DNA from: Clostridia bacterium
GTDB lineage: Bacteria; Bacillota; Clostridia; Oscillospirales; Acutalibacteraceae
Assembly (NCBI GenBank): GCA_017516745.1
Contig: JAFXBF010000014.1
Coordinates: 1 to 64,000, forward strand
Direction: 5' to 3'
DNA length: 64,000 nucleotides
Shown piece by piece: positions 40,829 through 50,392 of the stretch (positions are counted from its first letter, which is position 1; each line of letters opens with the position of its first letter). The position numbers and the translations under genes were made by a program. The notes below the pieces were generated by a model. The model did no database searches, had not been told where the DNA came from, and worked only from the letters and a program-made list of their open reading frames with translations.

Positions 40829-42055
40829 TTATTTCGTTTCTCTTTGTGCCGAATAGTTCACGTCAAGTGATTTTTTGAACAGCATATAGTCGTAAGACGG
40901 TCTCCAGCTGTCGCCCGTTTTAACGTTTGCCTTGAAGTCGTCTTCGCTTCGTGCAATGTTAATTACCGTAACGCCCTTAAGCTCGCCGTCCTGCTTGTAG
41001 CAGGTGTCCCAGAATGCGTGGTGACCGATGAAGGTTACACTTTCGGGGATATAGACATAGGTCATTGCCTGGTTGTAGCTGAAGCAGTCGGAACCGATAT
41101 ACTCAAGCCCCTCGGGCAGGGAGAGATAAACCTCGCCCAGTGCTTCCTCACCCGTGAAATGCGTGTCGGCATATTCGCCCTTGTAGGTGTAGATGCCGGC
41201 GAGCCTCGGAATTTCGAAAAAGCCGAGTGTTTCAATGGTTTTCACGCCCTCGGGTATGTAAACATCGGTCATATTTGCGTAGTTGAAGGCGAGCTGACCT
41301 ATCGTTTCAACGCTTGAGGGAATGACATAGGTAAGAACATCTTTTTTGTACTGTGCAAAATTTTCGCTGTCCTCGGCAGGCTCGATTCTGAAGCCGTTTT
41401 CGTCATACTCTGCGTGGCCATATTTTTCGGCACGGTAGGTGTCGTGGTCACACGGTACACAGATGAGCGTTTTCATATCCTTGCTATAGAGCACACCGTC
41501 AATGTCGCAATAGTTGGGGTTATTTTCGTCAACCTCAATTCTCTGCAGTGCCCAGCAGGAATAAAACGCCTTCGGGTCAACGTTTGTGACCCCTGCACCG
41601 ATGTTGATTACCTGAATTTTTTCGTCGCAGTTGAGTGCGTAGGCACGAACGGAGCTGACCTTTTTGCTCTCGTCCTTGTCAACGATAAAATTCGTGTTCA
41701 CATCGGGGTTTTCCCTATCGTAGGAAAGCGTTGAAACGTAGTCGATGTCAAGCACGGTCATATAGCCCGTGTTGCTGTATTTTGAAAGCTCGTAGGTTAC
41801 CTCGGTGCCGTCGGTGATTTCCTTGTATTCAAAGGTGTCCTTCTGTACGGTGCGTACGCTGAAATACATCGAAAGCGAAATGGCAACAATGATAACAAGC
41901 GCAAAAACTATTTTCTTGAACGTGTAATATTTGTAGGGCTTATTGATGTGCGGTGCGGCAAGACCCTCTACCCTGTAGGTCCATATTTCGTCTTCGGGTA
42001 TGTCGAGGTGCGCTTCTATGTTCTGATTGTTTATCTTTATTTCTTTTTTGCTCAT
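40829..42055 (-). CDS. Membrane-anchored leucine-rich repeat protein (BspA type)
   Basis: 408 residues. A cytoplasmic N-terminus of about 48 residues, one membrane helix (IVFALVIIVAISLSMYF, about 49-66), then an extracytoplasmic region of LRR_5/BspA-like repeats: IQVINIGAGVTNVDPKAFYSC, LTYVIPSSVETIGQLAF, TDVYIPEGVKTIETLGF and MTYVYIPESVTFIGHHAF are successive units (each shown in part). BspA-like repeats usually bind proteins or host surfaces. It starts 15 bases after the symporter stop and belongs to the same operon; a sensing or accessory role for the symporter is only a guess. Confidence 0.82.
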   Translation of the reverse strand: MSKKEIKINNQNIEAHLDIPEDEIWTYRVEGLAAPHINKPYKYYTFKKIVFALVIIVAISLSMYFSVRTVQKDTFEYKEITDGTEVTYELSKYSNTGYMTVLDIDYVSTLSYDRENPDVNTNFIVDKDESKKVSSVRAYALNCDEKIQVINIGAGVTNVDPKAFYSCWALQRIEVDENNPNYCDIDGVLYSKDMKTLICVPCDHDTYRAEKYGHAEYDENGFRIEPAEDSENFAQYKKDVLTYVIPSSVETIGQLAFNYANMTDVYIPEGVKTIETLGFFEIPRLAGIYTYKGEYADTHFTGEEALGEVYLSLPEGLEYIGSDCFSYNQAMTYVYIPESVTFIGHHAFWDTCYKQDGELKGVTVINIARSEDDFKANVKTGDSWRPSYDYMLFKKSLDVNYSAQRETK

Positions 42056-42070
42056 TGTATCCGCACCTCC

Positions 42071-43828
42071 TTAACCCAGATAGCCGCCGGAAACGGTTTC
42101 GCCCGCTTCTTTGGCCTTCTTTTCGGTTACCTGAGCACGGCGCTTGAGAACTTCCATAACCATATTCTGCTTTTTGCTGTCGTAATCCCAGAACAGGTAG
42201 GGCAGAGTCATAAGCGTAAAGCCTATAACGTCAACAATAATCGGTATGACTATTATGCTTCTTCTCGATGCATCAATGAACAGTACGTCCCAGTTTGAGT
42301 TGAAGCCGTAGGCAAGAAGCATAAGCGGAATAAGCAGGCCGACAAAAGAAACAATCGGGCCCGTAAACCAGCTGAAAACGCCTGCAAAGCTTTCAAGGCG
42401 TTCACCCGACAGATACATCTGATAGTCGCCTATACGCACGTCCATATCGTGGCCTGCCGTTGTGGGAACGGTCTTTGTCATTTCCATAAAGAACATAACA
42501 ACAATACAGATTGTACCGCAAAGGGTGAGATTGTCGCCGCAGAACCACATTGCCGCCGCAATGATGGCATAGCCTACGGCACGGGTAAGCTGGTAGAATA
42601 TCATAATCTGCTTGTAGGAGAAGCGCTTGAGGAAATAGGGTGACAGGAAATCGGGCGGAGTGCCTGCAAAGGAAATAAGTATTGTGATAAGGCTGTAGGG
42701 CAGACCGCTCAGACGGAAGGTGTAGAAATAGATAATCGTGACAAACGGCAGCATACCGTTGCCAAGCGAATCTATAAGCGCAACAACGTTCTTGATAAGC
42801 AGATACTTGTTTTTGAGTACGCCGAACATACCGTCCCAGAACTTGATCTGCACCTTTTTCTCAACGGGCGGCTGGGGAATACGCTCTTTGATTTTGCCTG
42901 CAAACGCCATTGTAAAGCCTGCAAGCACGGTAAAGGTTATCGGGATTACGTAGCGGTAAACGTTGATATCTGCCCACTCGTAGCGCAGTGCGCCGATAAC
43001 GGCGGGAATGATAATGCCGACAATCGTGTGGAAGAAGTGGGAAATCTTTACGGGATAGCTGCGAACATAAATTCTTTCCTGCAGGTTGGGGCTGATGCTC
43101 TTTGTACAGATTTCCATATTGTTTGCAAAGCCGAAAACGTTGTAGGTTGCAAACATAAGGTTAGCCACCCATACACGGGTTGCAACGTCGGGAATGTTGT
43201 AAACGGGAAGCCAGCCGATAAGGAATACCATTATGCACTTGGGCACAACGTCGCAGTAAAGCGAATACTTATATCTGCCGTATTTTGGCAGCAGCTTTTT
43301 GCGCCAGAATATGTTTCGTGCGCCGACCCAGCCCGTGTAGAGGAAATGCGTGCCGAAGGTTTTGAAGCACGCCGTTGCGTTCATGCCCTCAAGACCGTTG
43401 AGGTATGTAATGAACGAGCTTGTCGGGTCGAAAAGCCGTGAGTAGTCGAAAAGAATTGTGGATATGCCGAAAAGCGCCATCAGTCCGTAAACAAAATAGA
43501 ACTTTCTCTCGGTCTTTTTCGGCAGGAAGCCGAGGTTGTCACACACAAACCACCACATCAGCGCCGAAATATAGCCAAGCGGCATATTCAATATACTGAT
43601 AACCGAGAAGGTGAGATACGGCAGCTTGTAGTGGTGCATAATCAGGTAACACGCAGAAGCAAAGCTTATGTACTCAAGCACCTTCGAGCCTGCGTAGTTA
43701 CTGCCTACGGCAAAAACAACATCCTTGTATTCCTTGTACGGAACGTATTTGCCGGGGGCGGGAGTGTCCCAATGGTCCTTGATTTCGGTGAAAAGCGCCT
43801 TCACCTTGCCAAGGTCAAGTTTGGCCAT
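42071..43828 (-). CDS. MFS/GPH-like symporter
   Basis: 585 residues with about twelve membrane helices. The layout and segments such as LSGERLESFAGVFSWFTGP near 470 and a long central loop (about 300-320) fit the glycoside-pentoside-hexuronide:cation symporter-like branch (MFS_2) found in gut Clostridia. A conserved amphipathic N-terminus (about 45 residues) precedes helix 1. Substrate unknown, probably a glycoside or small organic acid. The start follows AAGGAGG. Coupled with the downstream LRR protein. Confidence 0.78.
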   Translation of the reverse strand: MAKLDLGKVKALFTEIKDHWDTPAPGKYVPYKEYKDVVFAVGSNYAGSKVLEYISFASACYLIMHHYKLPYLTFSVISILNMPLGYISALMWWFVCDNLGFLPKKTERKFYFVYGLMALFGISTILFDYSRLFDPTSSFITYLNGLEGMNATACFKTFGTHFLYTGWVGARNIFWRKKLLPKYGRYKYSLYCDVVPKCIMVFLIGWLPVYNIPDVATRVWVANLMFATYNVFGFANNMEICTKSISPNLQERIYVRSYPVKISHFFHTIVGIIIPAVIGALRYEWADINVYRYVIPITFTVLAGFTMAFAGKIKERIPQPPVEKKVQIKFWDGMFGVLKNKYLLIKNVVALIDSLGNGMLPFVTIIYFYTFRLSGLPYSLITILISFAGTPPDFLSPYFLKRFSYKQIMIFYQLTRAVGYAIIAAAMWFCGDNLTLCGTICIVVMFFMEMTKTVPTTAGHDMDVRIGDYQMYLSGERLESFAGVFSWFTGPIVSFVGLLIPLMLLAYGFNSNWDVLFIDASRRSIIVIPIIVDVIGFTLMTLPYLFWDYDSKKQNMVMEVLKRRAQVTEKKAKEAGETVSGGYLG

Positions 43829-43916
43829 TTTTGTTCCTCCTTGCGAAATTTATAACAAACATTTTACCATATTTTCAGGGCTGTGTAAAGGGATTTTTGT
43901 GTAAGTACACAAAAGA

Positions 43917-44066
43917 ATGCAAAATGCAAAGTGCAAAGTGCAAAATGCAAAGTTAAGGGTCGCTTCGCTCCGATTTTATAAAATGTTAATTTAGAGCGAT
44001 TTATACAAATGGGTGAGGGCGAAGCCCTCCCACAATTTTGCATTCTGCATTTTGCATTTTGCACTT
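43917..44066. repeat. Heptad-armed repeat, copy I (complete)
   Basis: Near-identical in plan to copy A: TGCAAAR heptads, GGGTCGCTTCGCTCCG, spacer, GTGAGGGCGAAGCCCTCCCAC, inverted heptads. It fills the middle of the 43829-44206 gap; the rest is AT-rich DNA with the rsfS promoter. Confidence 0.8.
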
Positions 44067-44090
44067 ATAAATGAACTGCAATTTTTCCTG

Positions 44091-44119
44091 TTGCAATTTA
44101 CGTTCTATTGTGTTATTAT
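44091..44119 (+). promoter_or_regulatory. Promoter of rsfS-leuS
   Basis: TTGCAA, 17 bases, TATTAT. Confidence 0.6.
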
Positions 44120-44206
44120 ATATATCTATATTTAGGAATTATTTTCTATAATAGTGATTATTTGCCTTAAAAACGGGCAGATTTTCTATAAAAGGAGGGT
44201 GCAAAA

Positions 44207-44560
44207 ATGACACCGAATGAGATTTACTCGAACATTGTAAAGGTTCTTGATGACAAGAAGGCGGAGGATATTGCCGTGCTCGACACAACCGACCTCACCG
44301 TTGTCAGCGAATACTTTGTTATCGCAACAGGTAACTCAAGCACACACGTCAAATCCCTTGCGGACGACGTTGAATACGAGCTTCAGAAGCTCGGCGTTGA
44401 GCCTGACCACATCGAGGGCAGGGCTACGGGCTGGATTCTTCTTGACTACGGCTCGGTGCTTGTACACGTTTTCACACGTGACAACAGAGATTACTATAAC
44501 CTTGAGCATCTGTGGGCAGATGCAAAGCAGGTCGATATTTCCGACCTCGTAACAGACTGA
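44207..44560 (+). CDS. rsfS: Ribosomal silencing factor
   Basis: 117-residue Iojap/RsfS protein, which binds L14 of the large ribosomal subunit and blocks joining to the small subunit in starvation. Family stretches: VVSEYFVIATGNSSTHVKSLAD near 35 (shown in part: SEYFVIATGNS), EGRATGWILLDYGSVLVHVF near 72, and YYNLEHLWADA. The start follows AAGGAGGG. leuS begins 24 bases later, so they form one unit. Confidence 0.95.
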   Translation: MTPNEIYSNIVKVLDDKKAEDIAVLDTTDLTVVSEYFVIATGNSSTHVKSLADDVEYELQKLGVEPDHIEGRATGWILLDYGSVLVHVFTRDNRDYYNLEHLWADAKQVDISDLVTD

Positions 44561-44584
44561 TTTCAAGCAAAGGATTGATAAATT

Positions 44585-46993
44585 ATGGCTAAGAATTACG
44601 ATTTTAAAGCTGCCGAGCTCAAATGGCAGGACAAGTGGGAAAACGCAGGCGTTTTCAAGGCAAAGGACGGCTCCGACAAGGAAAAGTTCTACGCTCTTGT
44701 TGAGTTCCCATACCCCAGCGGTGCAGGTATGCACGTTGGTCACATCAAGGCTTATTCGGGTCTTGAGGTTGTTTCCCGTAAGCGCAGAATGGAGGGCTAC
44801 AACGTCCTTTTCCCCATCGGCTTCGACGCATACGGTCTGCCGACGGAAAACTACGCTATCAAAACAGGTATCCACCCCAGACAGGTTACCGACAACAATA
44901 TTGCTAAGTTCACTTCACAGCTTAAGCGTGTCGGCTTCTCCTTCGATTGGGACAGAGTAATCGACACCACCGAAGAGGGCTACTACAAGTGGACACAGTG
45001 GATATTCCTCAAAATGTTTGAAAACGGTCTTGCCTTCCGTGACAAGACTCTCGTCAACTACTGCCCGTCGTGTAAGGTTGTCCTTTCAAACGAGGATTCC
45101 CAGGGCGGTAAGTGCGATATCTGCCACAGCGATATCGTTCAGAAGTCCAAGGACGTTTGGTACCTTCGTATCACAGAGTACGCAGACAAGCTCCTTGAAG
45201 GCCTTAACGATGTTGACTACCTTCCCAATGTCAAGCTCCAGCAGGAAAACTGGATTGGCAAGTCAACGGGTGCATTTGTAAACTTTACGGTTAAGGATAC
45301 GGACGAAACACTCCGCATCTACACAACCCGTCCCGATACTCTCTTCGGCGTAACCTTTATGGTTATGGCTCCCGAGCACCCGATGCTCGACAAGTACAGC
45401 GCAATGATAAAGAACTTTGCAGAGGTTGAGAATTACCGTGCAGAGTGCGCAAAGAAGACAGAGTTTGAGCGTACACAGCTTGTCAAGGACAAGACAGGCG
45501 TTAAGCTCGACGGCTTTGTCGGCATCAACCCCGTAAACGGCAAGGAAATACCGATTTTCATTTCCGACTACGTTATGATGGGCTACGGTACGGGCGCAAT
45601 TATGGCTGTGCCTGCACACGACCAGCGTGACTACGACTTCGCAAAGAAGTTCGGCATTGATATCATCGAGGTTATCAAGGGCGGTGACATTTCCGTTGAA
45701 GCCTACACGGGCGATGGCGAAATGGTCAACTCCGACTACCTCAACGGCTATACAGACAAGAAGTCCTCTATTGAGCGTGTGCTCGTTGAGCTCGAAAAGC
45801 AGGGCATAGGCGAAAAGGGCGTTCAGTACAAGATGAAGGACTGGGCATTCAACCGTCAGCGCTACTGGGGCGAGCCGATTCCGATTGTCCATTGCGACAA
45901 GTGCGGTATGGTTGCCGTTCCCTACGAGGAGCTTCCGCTTAAATTACCCAAGGTTGAAAACTTTGAGCCCGGTCAGGACGGCGAAAGCCCCCTTGCCAAG
46001 ATTGATTCGTTTGTCAACTGCACCTGCCCCAAGTGCGGCGGCGCAGCAAAGAGAGAGACCGACACCATGCCCCAGTGGGCAGGCTCGTCCTGGTACTTCC
46101 TGCGATACATCGACCCCCACAATACCGAGCGCTTTGCCGATATGGAAAAGCTCAAGTACTGGGGTCAGGTTGACTGGTATAATGGCGGTATGGAGCACGT
46201 AACCCGTCACCTTATCTATTCCCGTTTCTGGCACAAGTTCCTTTACGACCTCGGCGAGGTTCCGACGGCAGAGCCCTATGCAAAGCGTACCGCACAGGGT
46301 CTCATCCTCGGCCCCGACGGCGTAAAGATGTCCAAGTCCCGTGGTAATGTTATCGACCCCAACGACGTTGTTGAGGCCTTCGGCGCAGACGTTCTTCGTA
46401 CCTACGTCCTCTTTATGGGCGACTACGAAAAGGCAGCTCCCTGGTCAGAGGACAGCGTAAGAGGCTGTAAGAGATTCATCGACAGAGTATGGAATCTCCA
46501 GACTCTCCTCACAGACGGTGAGGGCTACTCCAAGAAGCTCGAATCCGCCTTCCACAGAACAATCAAGAAGGTTTCTTCCGATATCGAAGCCCTCAAATAC
46601 AACACAGCTATTGCCGCTCTTATGACCCTGCTCAACGAAATTTATGATGCAGGCGCAGTCACACGAGCAGAGCTCAAGACCTTCATCACCCTGCTCAATC
46701 CCTTTGCTCCCCACGTAACGGAGGAAATCAACGAGGCTCTCGGCGAAGGTATGCTTGCCTGCGGCGAGTGGCCGACCTACGACGAGGCAAAGTGTGTTGA
46801 CAACGAAATCGAAATCGTTGTACAGATTAACGGCAAAATCCGTGCAAAGATGATGGTTGCAACGGATATCGAAGCCGCAGACGCAATTGCCCTTGCAAAG
46901 GCAGACGAAAAGATTGCCGCAGAAATCGCAGGCAAAACAATCGTCAAGGAGCTGTATGTTAAGGGTAAGCTTGTAAATATTGTTGCAAAATAA
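44585..46993 (+). CDS. leuS: Leucyl-tRNA synthetase
   Basis: Charges tRNA-Leu; 802 residues. Class I motifs: HIGH as PYPSGAGMHVGHIKAYS near 38-54, and KMSKS within DGVKMSKSRGN near 578. The editing (CP1) domain has the TTRPDTLFG stretch near 238. A zinc-like CxxC pair (CPSC...CDIC) lies near 158. The stop codon sits in the loop of a 17-bp hairpin. Confidence 0.97.
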   Translation: MAKNYDFKAAELKWQDKWENAGVFKAKDGSDKEKFYALVEFPYPSGAGMHVGHIKAYSGLEVVSRKRRMEGYNVLFPIGFDAYGLPTENYAIKTGIHPRQVTDNNIAKFTSQLKRVGFSFDWDRVIDTTEEGYYKWTQWIFLKMFENGLAFRDKTLVNYCPSCKVVLSNEDSQGGKCDICHSDIVQKSKDVWYLRITEYADKLLEGLNDVDYLPNVKLQQENWIGKSTGAFVNFTVKDTDETLRIYTTRPDTLFGVTFMVMAPEHPMLDKYSAMIKNFAEVENYRAECAKKTEFERTQLVKDKTGVKLDGFVGINPVNGKEIPIFISDYVMMGYGTGAIMAVPAHDQRDYDFAKKFGIDIIEVIKGGDISVEAYTGDGEMVNSDYLNGYTDKKSSIERVLVELEKQGIGEKGVQYKMKDWAFNRQRYWGEPIPIVHCDKCGMVAVPYEELPLKLPKVENFEPGQDGESPLAKIDSFVNCTCPKCGGAAKRETDTMPQWAGSSWYFLRYIDPHNTERFADMEKLKYWGQVDWYNGGMEHVTRHLIYSRFWHKFLYDLGEVPTAEPYAKRTAQGLILGPDGVKMSKSRGNVIDPNDVVEAFGADVLRTYVLFMGDYEKAAPWSEDSVRGCKRFIDRVWNLQTLLTDGEGYSKKLESAFHRTIKKVSSDIEALKYNTAIAALMTLLNEIYDAGAVTRAELKTFITLLNPFAPHVTEEINEALGEGMLACGEWPTYDEAKCVDNEIEIVVQINGKIRAKMMVATDIEAADAIALAKADEKIAAEIAGKTIVKELYVKGKLVNIVAK

Positions 46994-47010
46994 TTTGCAA
47001 CAATATTTAC
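46973..47010. terminator. Hairpin spanning the leuS stop codon
   Basis: GTAAATATTGTTGCAAA, loop ATAA containing the stop, then the exact complement TTTGCAACAATATTTAC. No T-run; the right arm is an inverted copy of the last codons. Confidence 0.5.
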
Positions 47011-47012
47011 CA

Positions 47013-47106
47013 ATGAATAATGAAAAATTGTGGGCGGGACACCCGCACCCGAAAAATATTATTCATTATTCATCAGCGTAAGCGACTTCATTATTCACTA
47101 TTCATT
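47013..47106. repeat. Heptad-armed repeat, copy J (TGAATAA type)
   Basis: TGAATAATGAA left arm, GGGCGGGACACCCGCACCCG core, and TTATTCA-type right arm; the second core is degenerate (CAGCGTAAGCGAC). Confidence 0.7.
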
Positions 47107-47132
47107 AACGGACAGTTACGGAGGAACATGCT

Positions 47133-48212
47133 ATGCTGAAAAAGATAATGGCGGTAACGCTGTGCGCAATTCTTATGGGTGTTTGCCTTATCCCTTCCGC
47201 TTATGCTTCGGAGCTTGAATACCCGAAAAAAAGAGAGGACATCGGCATACGTGACCCATGTATATTGGTAAGTAACGGTAAATACTATATGTACGGCACG
47301 GGTGCTGCCTGGCCGGGCTACGGCTGCTATGTCAGCGAGGATCTGGAAAACTGGGCAGGTCCCTTCAAGGTTTTCTCCTTCCCCGAGGGACACACGGCGG
47401 ACAACGATTACTGGGCACCCGAATGTGTTGAGTACAAAGGTAATTTCTATCTTTTCGCAACCTATCATGACCGTGTTTTAAACCACAGAGGTACGGCGGT
47501 TTTTCGCTCGGCAAGCCCTCTCGGCCCGTTTGAGCAGATAAGCAACGGCTTTGCAACTCCCGACGATTGGGATTCGATTGACGGCACACTTTATGTTGAC
47601 AAGGACGGTCAGCCGTGGATGGTTTTTGTTCACGAATGGACGAGCACGGACGACGGAATAGGCAGAATGTGCGTTGCAAAGATGAGCGACGATTTGTCAA
47701 AGCTTATCAGCGAGCCGAAGGAAATTTTCCGTGCAGACGACGGCAAATGCGGCATGGACAGACAGGTTACGGACGGCCCGTATATTTACACCTGCCGTGA
47801 CGGCAAGCTGATTATGCTCTGGTCAAACGTTGCCGACAACGGCTATGCTGTGGGTATGGCAGAGTGTGACACGATAGACGGTAACTGGAAACAGCAGCCC
47901 CGTCTGCTTTTCCACCGTGATATCAGCGGCACGGGCTATGACGGCGGCCACGGTATGCTCTTTGAAGCAAACGACGGCAGACTTCTGCTTTCAGTTCATT
48001 CTCCCAATTCCTCGGGCGAGGGCTACCGTGAAACGGCTGTGTTTTACGAGGTTGTCGAAACCGACGGCACGCTTATGCTCAAGGATTATTACGAAAATCT
48101 CAACGCAACACGCAAAACCGTATCCGATATTTTTGCAAAGATAGCAGAAGTTCTTTCAAAAGTATTTGCGGCAGTATTTAATCTGTTCGCAAAAGTTATA
48201 AATGTATTTTAG
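47133..48212 (+). CDS. Secreted GH43-like glycosidase
   Basis: 359 residues with a signal peptide (cleavage near AYAS, residue 26). Five-bladed beta-propeller signature of GH43-type arabinanases/xylosidases: IRDPCIL with the base Asp near 40, DYWAPECVEY near 90, a DSIDGTLYVDKDGQPW segment with a further acidic residue, and VTDGPYIY where many relatives have EGP. The catalytic acid is thus less certain (Asp for Glu). The last 30 residues form an amphipathic, F/V/A-rich tail (VSDIFAKIAEVLSKVFAAVF). Likely acts outside on arabinose- or xylose-containing glycans. Confidence 0.82.
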   Translation: MLKKIMAVTLCAILMGVCLIPSAYASELEYPKKREDIGIRDPCILVSNGKYYMYGTGAAWPGYGCYVSEDLENWAGPFKVFSFPEGHTADNDYWAPECVEYKGNFYLFATYHDRVLNHRGTAVFRSASPLGPFEQISNGFATPDDWDSIDGTLYVDKDGQPWMVFVHEWTSTDDGIGRMCVAKMSDDLSKLISEPKEIFRADDGKCGMDRQVTDGPYIYTCRDGKLIMLWSNVADNGYAVGMAECDTIDGNWKQQPRLLFHRDISGTGYDGGHGMLFEANDGRLLLSVHSPNSSGEGYRETAVFYEVVETDGTLMLKDYYENLNATRKTVSDIFAKIAEVLSKVFAAVFNLFAKVINVF

Positions 48213-48236
48213 TAATTGAAAAAGAGGTAAAGAAAA

Positions 48237-49067
48237 ATGGCATGTAACGGAGATTGCTCGAGCTGTTCATCCAACTGCGACAGCAAAAAGCAGGCACAGG
48301 ATATGCGCCTGCCCCAGAATCAGTTCAGTAGCGTAAAAAAGGTCATCGGCGTAGTAAGCGGTAAGGGCGGCGTAGGTAAATCCCTCGTCACCTCTCTTTT
48401 AGCTTCTGCCTTTCAGACCATGGGCAAGCAGACCGCAATTCTTGATGCGGATATAACGGGCCCGTCTATCCCCAAGGCATTCGGCGTAAAGAGTGCAATT
48501 GAGCAGAGTGAAATGGGTCTTATCCCTGCCGAAAGCAAGACAGGTATCAGACTGATGTCCGTAAACCTCCTGCTTGAAAAAGAGGATGCACCCGTTGTCT
48601 GGAGAGGCCCTGTTATTTCGGGCGTTATCCAGCAGTTCTGGAAGGATGTTGCCTGGGGCGATGTTGACTATATGTTTGTCGATATGCCTCCCGGTACGGG
48701 CGATGTTCCGCTCACCGTTTTCCAGAACCTTCCCATTGACGGTATCGTTGTCGTAACAACTCCGCAGGATTTGGTTACGATGATAGTCAAGAAGGCATAC
48801 AATATGGCAAACCTTATGAACGTTCCGATTATCGGCCTTGTTGAAAATATGAGTTATTTTGAGTGTCCCGACTGCGGCAAGAAGCACTCTGTTTTTGGTG
48901 AGAGCAAGATTGACGAGGTTTCAAAGGAACTCGGTCTGCCCGTGCTTGCACGCCTTCCCATCAACCCCAAAACCGCAAACCTTGTTGACCTCGGTGCGGT
49001 TGAGCTTGCAGGTGAGGACGACATAAAGTCAGCAGTTGACGGAATAGAAAAATATTTTTCCGAATAA
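48237..49067 (+). CDS. Mrp/NBP35-type Fe-S carrier ATPase
   Basis: 276-residue P-loop protein that carries and transfers iron-sulfur clusters. The N-terminal Cys cluster C3, C7, C10, C14 recalls Nbp35. Walker A GKGGVGKS is at 42-49; the DADITGPSIP and MPPGTGD motifs follow; a C-terminal CPDCGKKH near 219 carries the CxxC that holds the bridging cluster. Cytoplasmic. Starts 24 bases after the GH43 gene. Confidence 0.93.
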   Translation: MACNGDCSSCSSNCDSKKQAQDMRLPQNQFSSVKKVIGVVSGKGGVGKSLVTSLLASAFQTMGKQTAILDADITGPSIPKAFGVKSAIEQSEMGLIPAESKTGIRLMSVNLLLEKEDAPVVWRGPVISGVIQQFWKDVAWGDVDYMFVDMPPGTGDVPLTVFQNLPIDGIVVVTTPQDLVTMIVKKAYNMANLMNVPIIGLVENMSYFECPDCGKKHSVFGESKIDEVSKELGLPVLARLPINPKTANLVDLGAVELAGEDDIKSAVDGIEKYFSE

Positions 49068-49078
49068 TATTTTGATAT

Positions 49079-49116
49079 ATACTTTTTGAAACAGTAATTA
49101 CTATTTCAAAAAGTAT
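49079..49116 (+). terminator. 13-bp hairpin upstream of the DUF4474 gene
   Basis: ATACTTTTTGAAA pairs with TTTCAAAAAGTAT. It may end the Mrp transcript or control the next gene, whose ribosome site starts right after it. Confidence 0.45.
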
Positions 49117-49132
49117 GGAAAAGGAGACAGTT

Positions 49133-50284
49133 ATGAGAAGTAAGTTTTTCACCAAAGCACTTTCCCTTCTTCTTGTTGTGCTTACGCTGGGTTATATTAT
49201 GTCTGTCGGCGCTTTTGCTGCGGATGCAAAATCATCTTCGCAGAGCACAACACACTCACTTGTTCTCACGAGTGAGGCTACAACCGTTGCTATCGGCAGG
49301 AAGGTTCAGATGACTGCGAAGGTCACAAACGTTGACAAGCAGCCCACAATCACGTGGAGCACTTCCGATGAGGACATTGCTTCCGTTGACACAAACGGCG
49401 TTGTAAAGGGCAAGAACGTCGGCAAGGCTGTCATCAAGGCGAGCGCCAAGGTTGACGGAAAGACAATAACGGGCGAATTCGAAATCAACGTTATCAAAAA
49501 CAAGGCATTGCTTCAGAATTTTCTTGAAAAGCATCAGGTGCTCAGCTACCAGTACAGCTACGTTGATGACTACTACTACACCAACGATAAGGAAGCGTGG
49601 CAGAAGCACTTCGGCTTCGGTAAGATTTACGATCTTGCTTCTCCCTATCTTCTCCTTGAGTATGACTACATCCGCATTTTCTTCACCTACGAGAACAAGG
49701 ACTGGATGATTCAGTTCTGGAAGGGTCAGTACGGTATGATATTCTACGGCGGTGAGGTCGGCGTTTACAACCGCAAGCACTCCGAGGATGGCGTAAACGA
49801 CTGGACTATGTACGGCTGTGCCAAGGAAGAAGACTGGCTTGCGATGGATATGACGCTCTATCACCAGAACTTAAACGGTGAGTTTGTGCGTGAGTTCACC
49901 CGTGAATACGACAAATACTGGTGGTGTACGGGCTTCAAAAACGGTCACCTTCGTGAGGAAGAGCCTGCCGATGAGCTTCGCCTTGCAGGCAGAATCACTT
50001 TCAAGAGCGAAGAAATGGCTCAGATAGTATATGACGGTTTGCTTGAATGCGGCTTCAAAGCAGGCAAGAAGGCAGATCACTCTGCTATCGATACCGTTTA
50101 CAAAAAAGGCAAGGATCTCCACTACTCCTGGCAAAATATCAGCGAGGCTGAAAGCACAATGGCTGTAAAGGTTGTCGGCGGTGCCGCTATTACGGCAATT
50201 CTTCTTCCTCTCTTCGCTCCGATTATGATTCCCTATGCGGGCGGCTTCCTTCTTATGTGTGCGCTCGTTTCAATAATTATCTAA
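49133..50284 (+). CDS. Secreted Ig-like (BIG2) / DUF4474 protein
   Basis: 383 residues. Signal peptide (cleavage near AFAA, about 30), then a BIG2-type bacterial Ig domain (about 45-130; TITWSTSDEDIASVDTNG, GKAVIKA). The middle (about 145-240) matches DUF4474: DDYYYTNDKEAWQKHFGFG, then DWMIQFWKGQYG and GGEVGVYNR. A hydrophobic C-terminus of about 35 residues could span the membrane. ATG at 49133 follows AAAGGAG; the upstream ATG at 49115 precedes that site. Function of DUF4474 is unknown; the Ig domain suggests a surface role. Confidence 0.85.
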   Translation: MRSKFFTKALSLLLVVLTLGYIMSVGAFAADAKSSSQSTTHSLVLTSEATTVAIGRKVQMTAKVTNVDKQPTITWSTSDEDIASVDTNGVVKGKNVGKAVIKASAKVDGKTITGEFEINVIKNKALLQNFLEKHQVLSYQYSYVDDYYYTNDKEAWQKHFGFGKIYDLASPYLLLEYDYIRIFFTYENKDWMIQFWKGQYGMIFYGGEVGVYNRKHSEDGVNDWTMYGCAKEEDWLAMDMTLYHQNLNGEFVREFTREYDKYWWCTGFKNGHLREEEPADELRLAGRITFKSEEMAQIVYDGLLECGFKAGKKADHSAIDTVYKKGKDLHYSWQNISEAESTMAVKVVGGAAITAILLPLFAPIMIPYAGGFLLMCALVSIII

Positions 50285-50292
50285 GCTTAATT

Positions 50293-50320
50293 TCTCCGGC
50301 AGCTTTGCCGGAGATTTTTT
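50293..50320 (+). terminator. Terminator after the DUF4474 gene
   Basis: TCTCCGGCA, loop GCTT, TGCCGGAGA, then TTTTTT. Confidence 0.9.
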
Positions 50321-50332
50321 GCTTTATATCAC

Positions 50333-50361
50333 TTGCAAAATATGGAATAAAATAGTATATT
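50333..50361 (+). promoter_or_regulatory. Promoter of the flavin-binding protein and GH3 genes
   Basis: TTGCAA, 17 bases, TATATT. Confidence 0.55.
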
Positions 50362-50392
50362 TATTCTATATTTATATATAAGAGGTACATTT

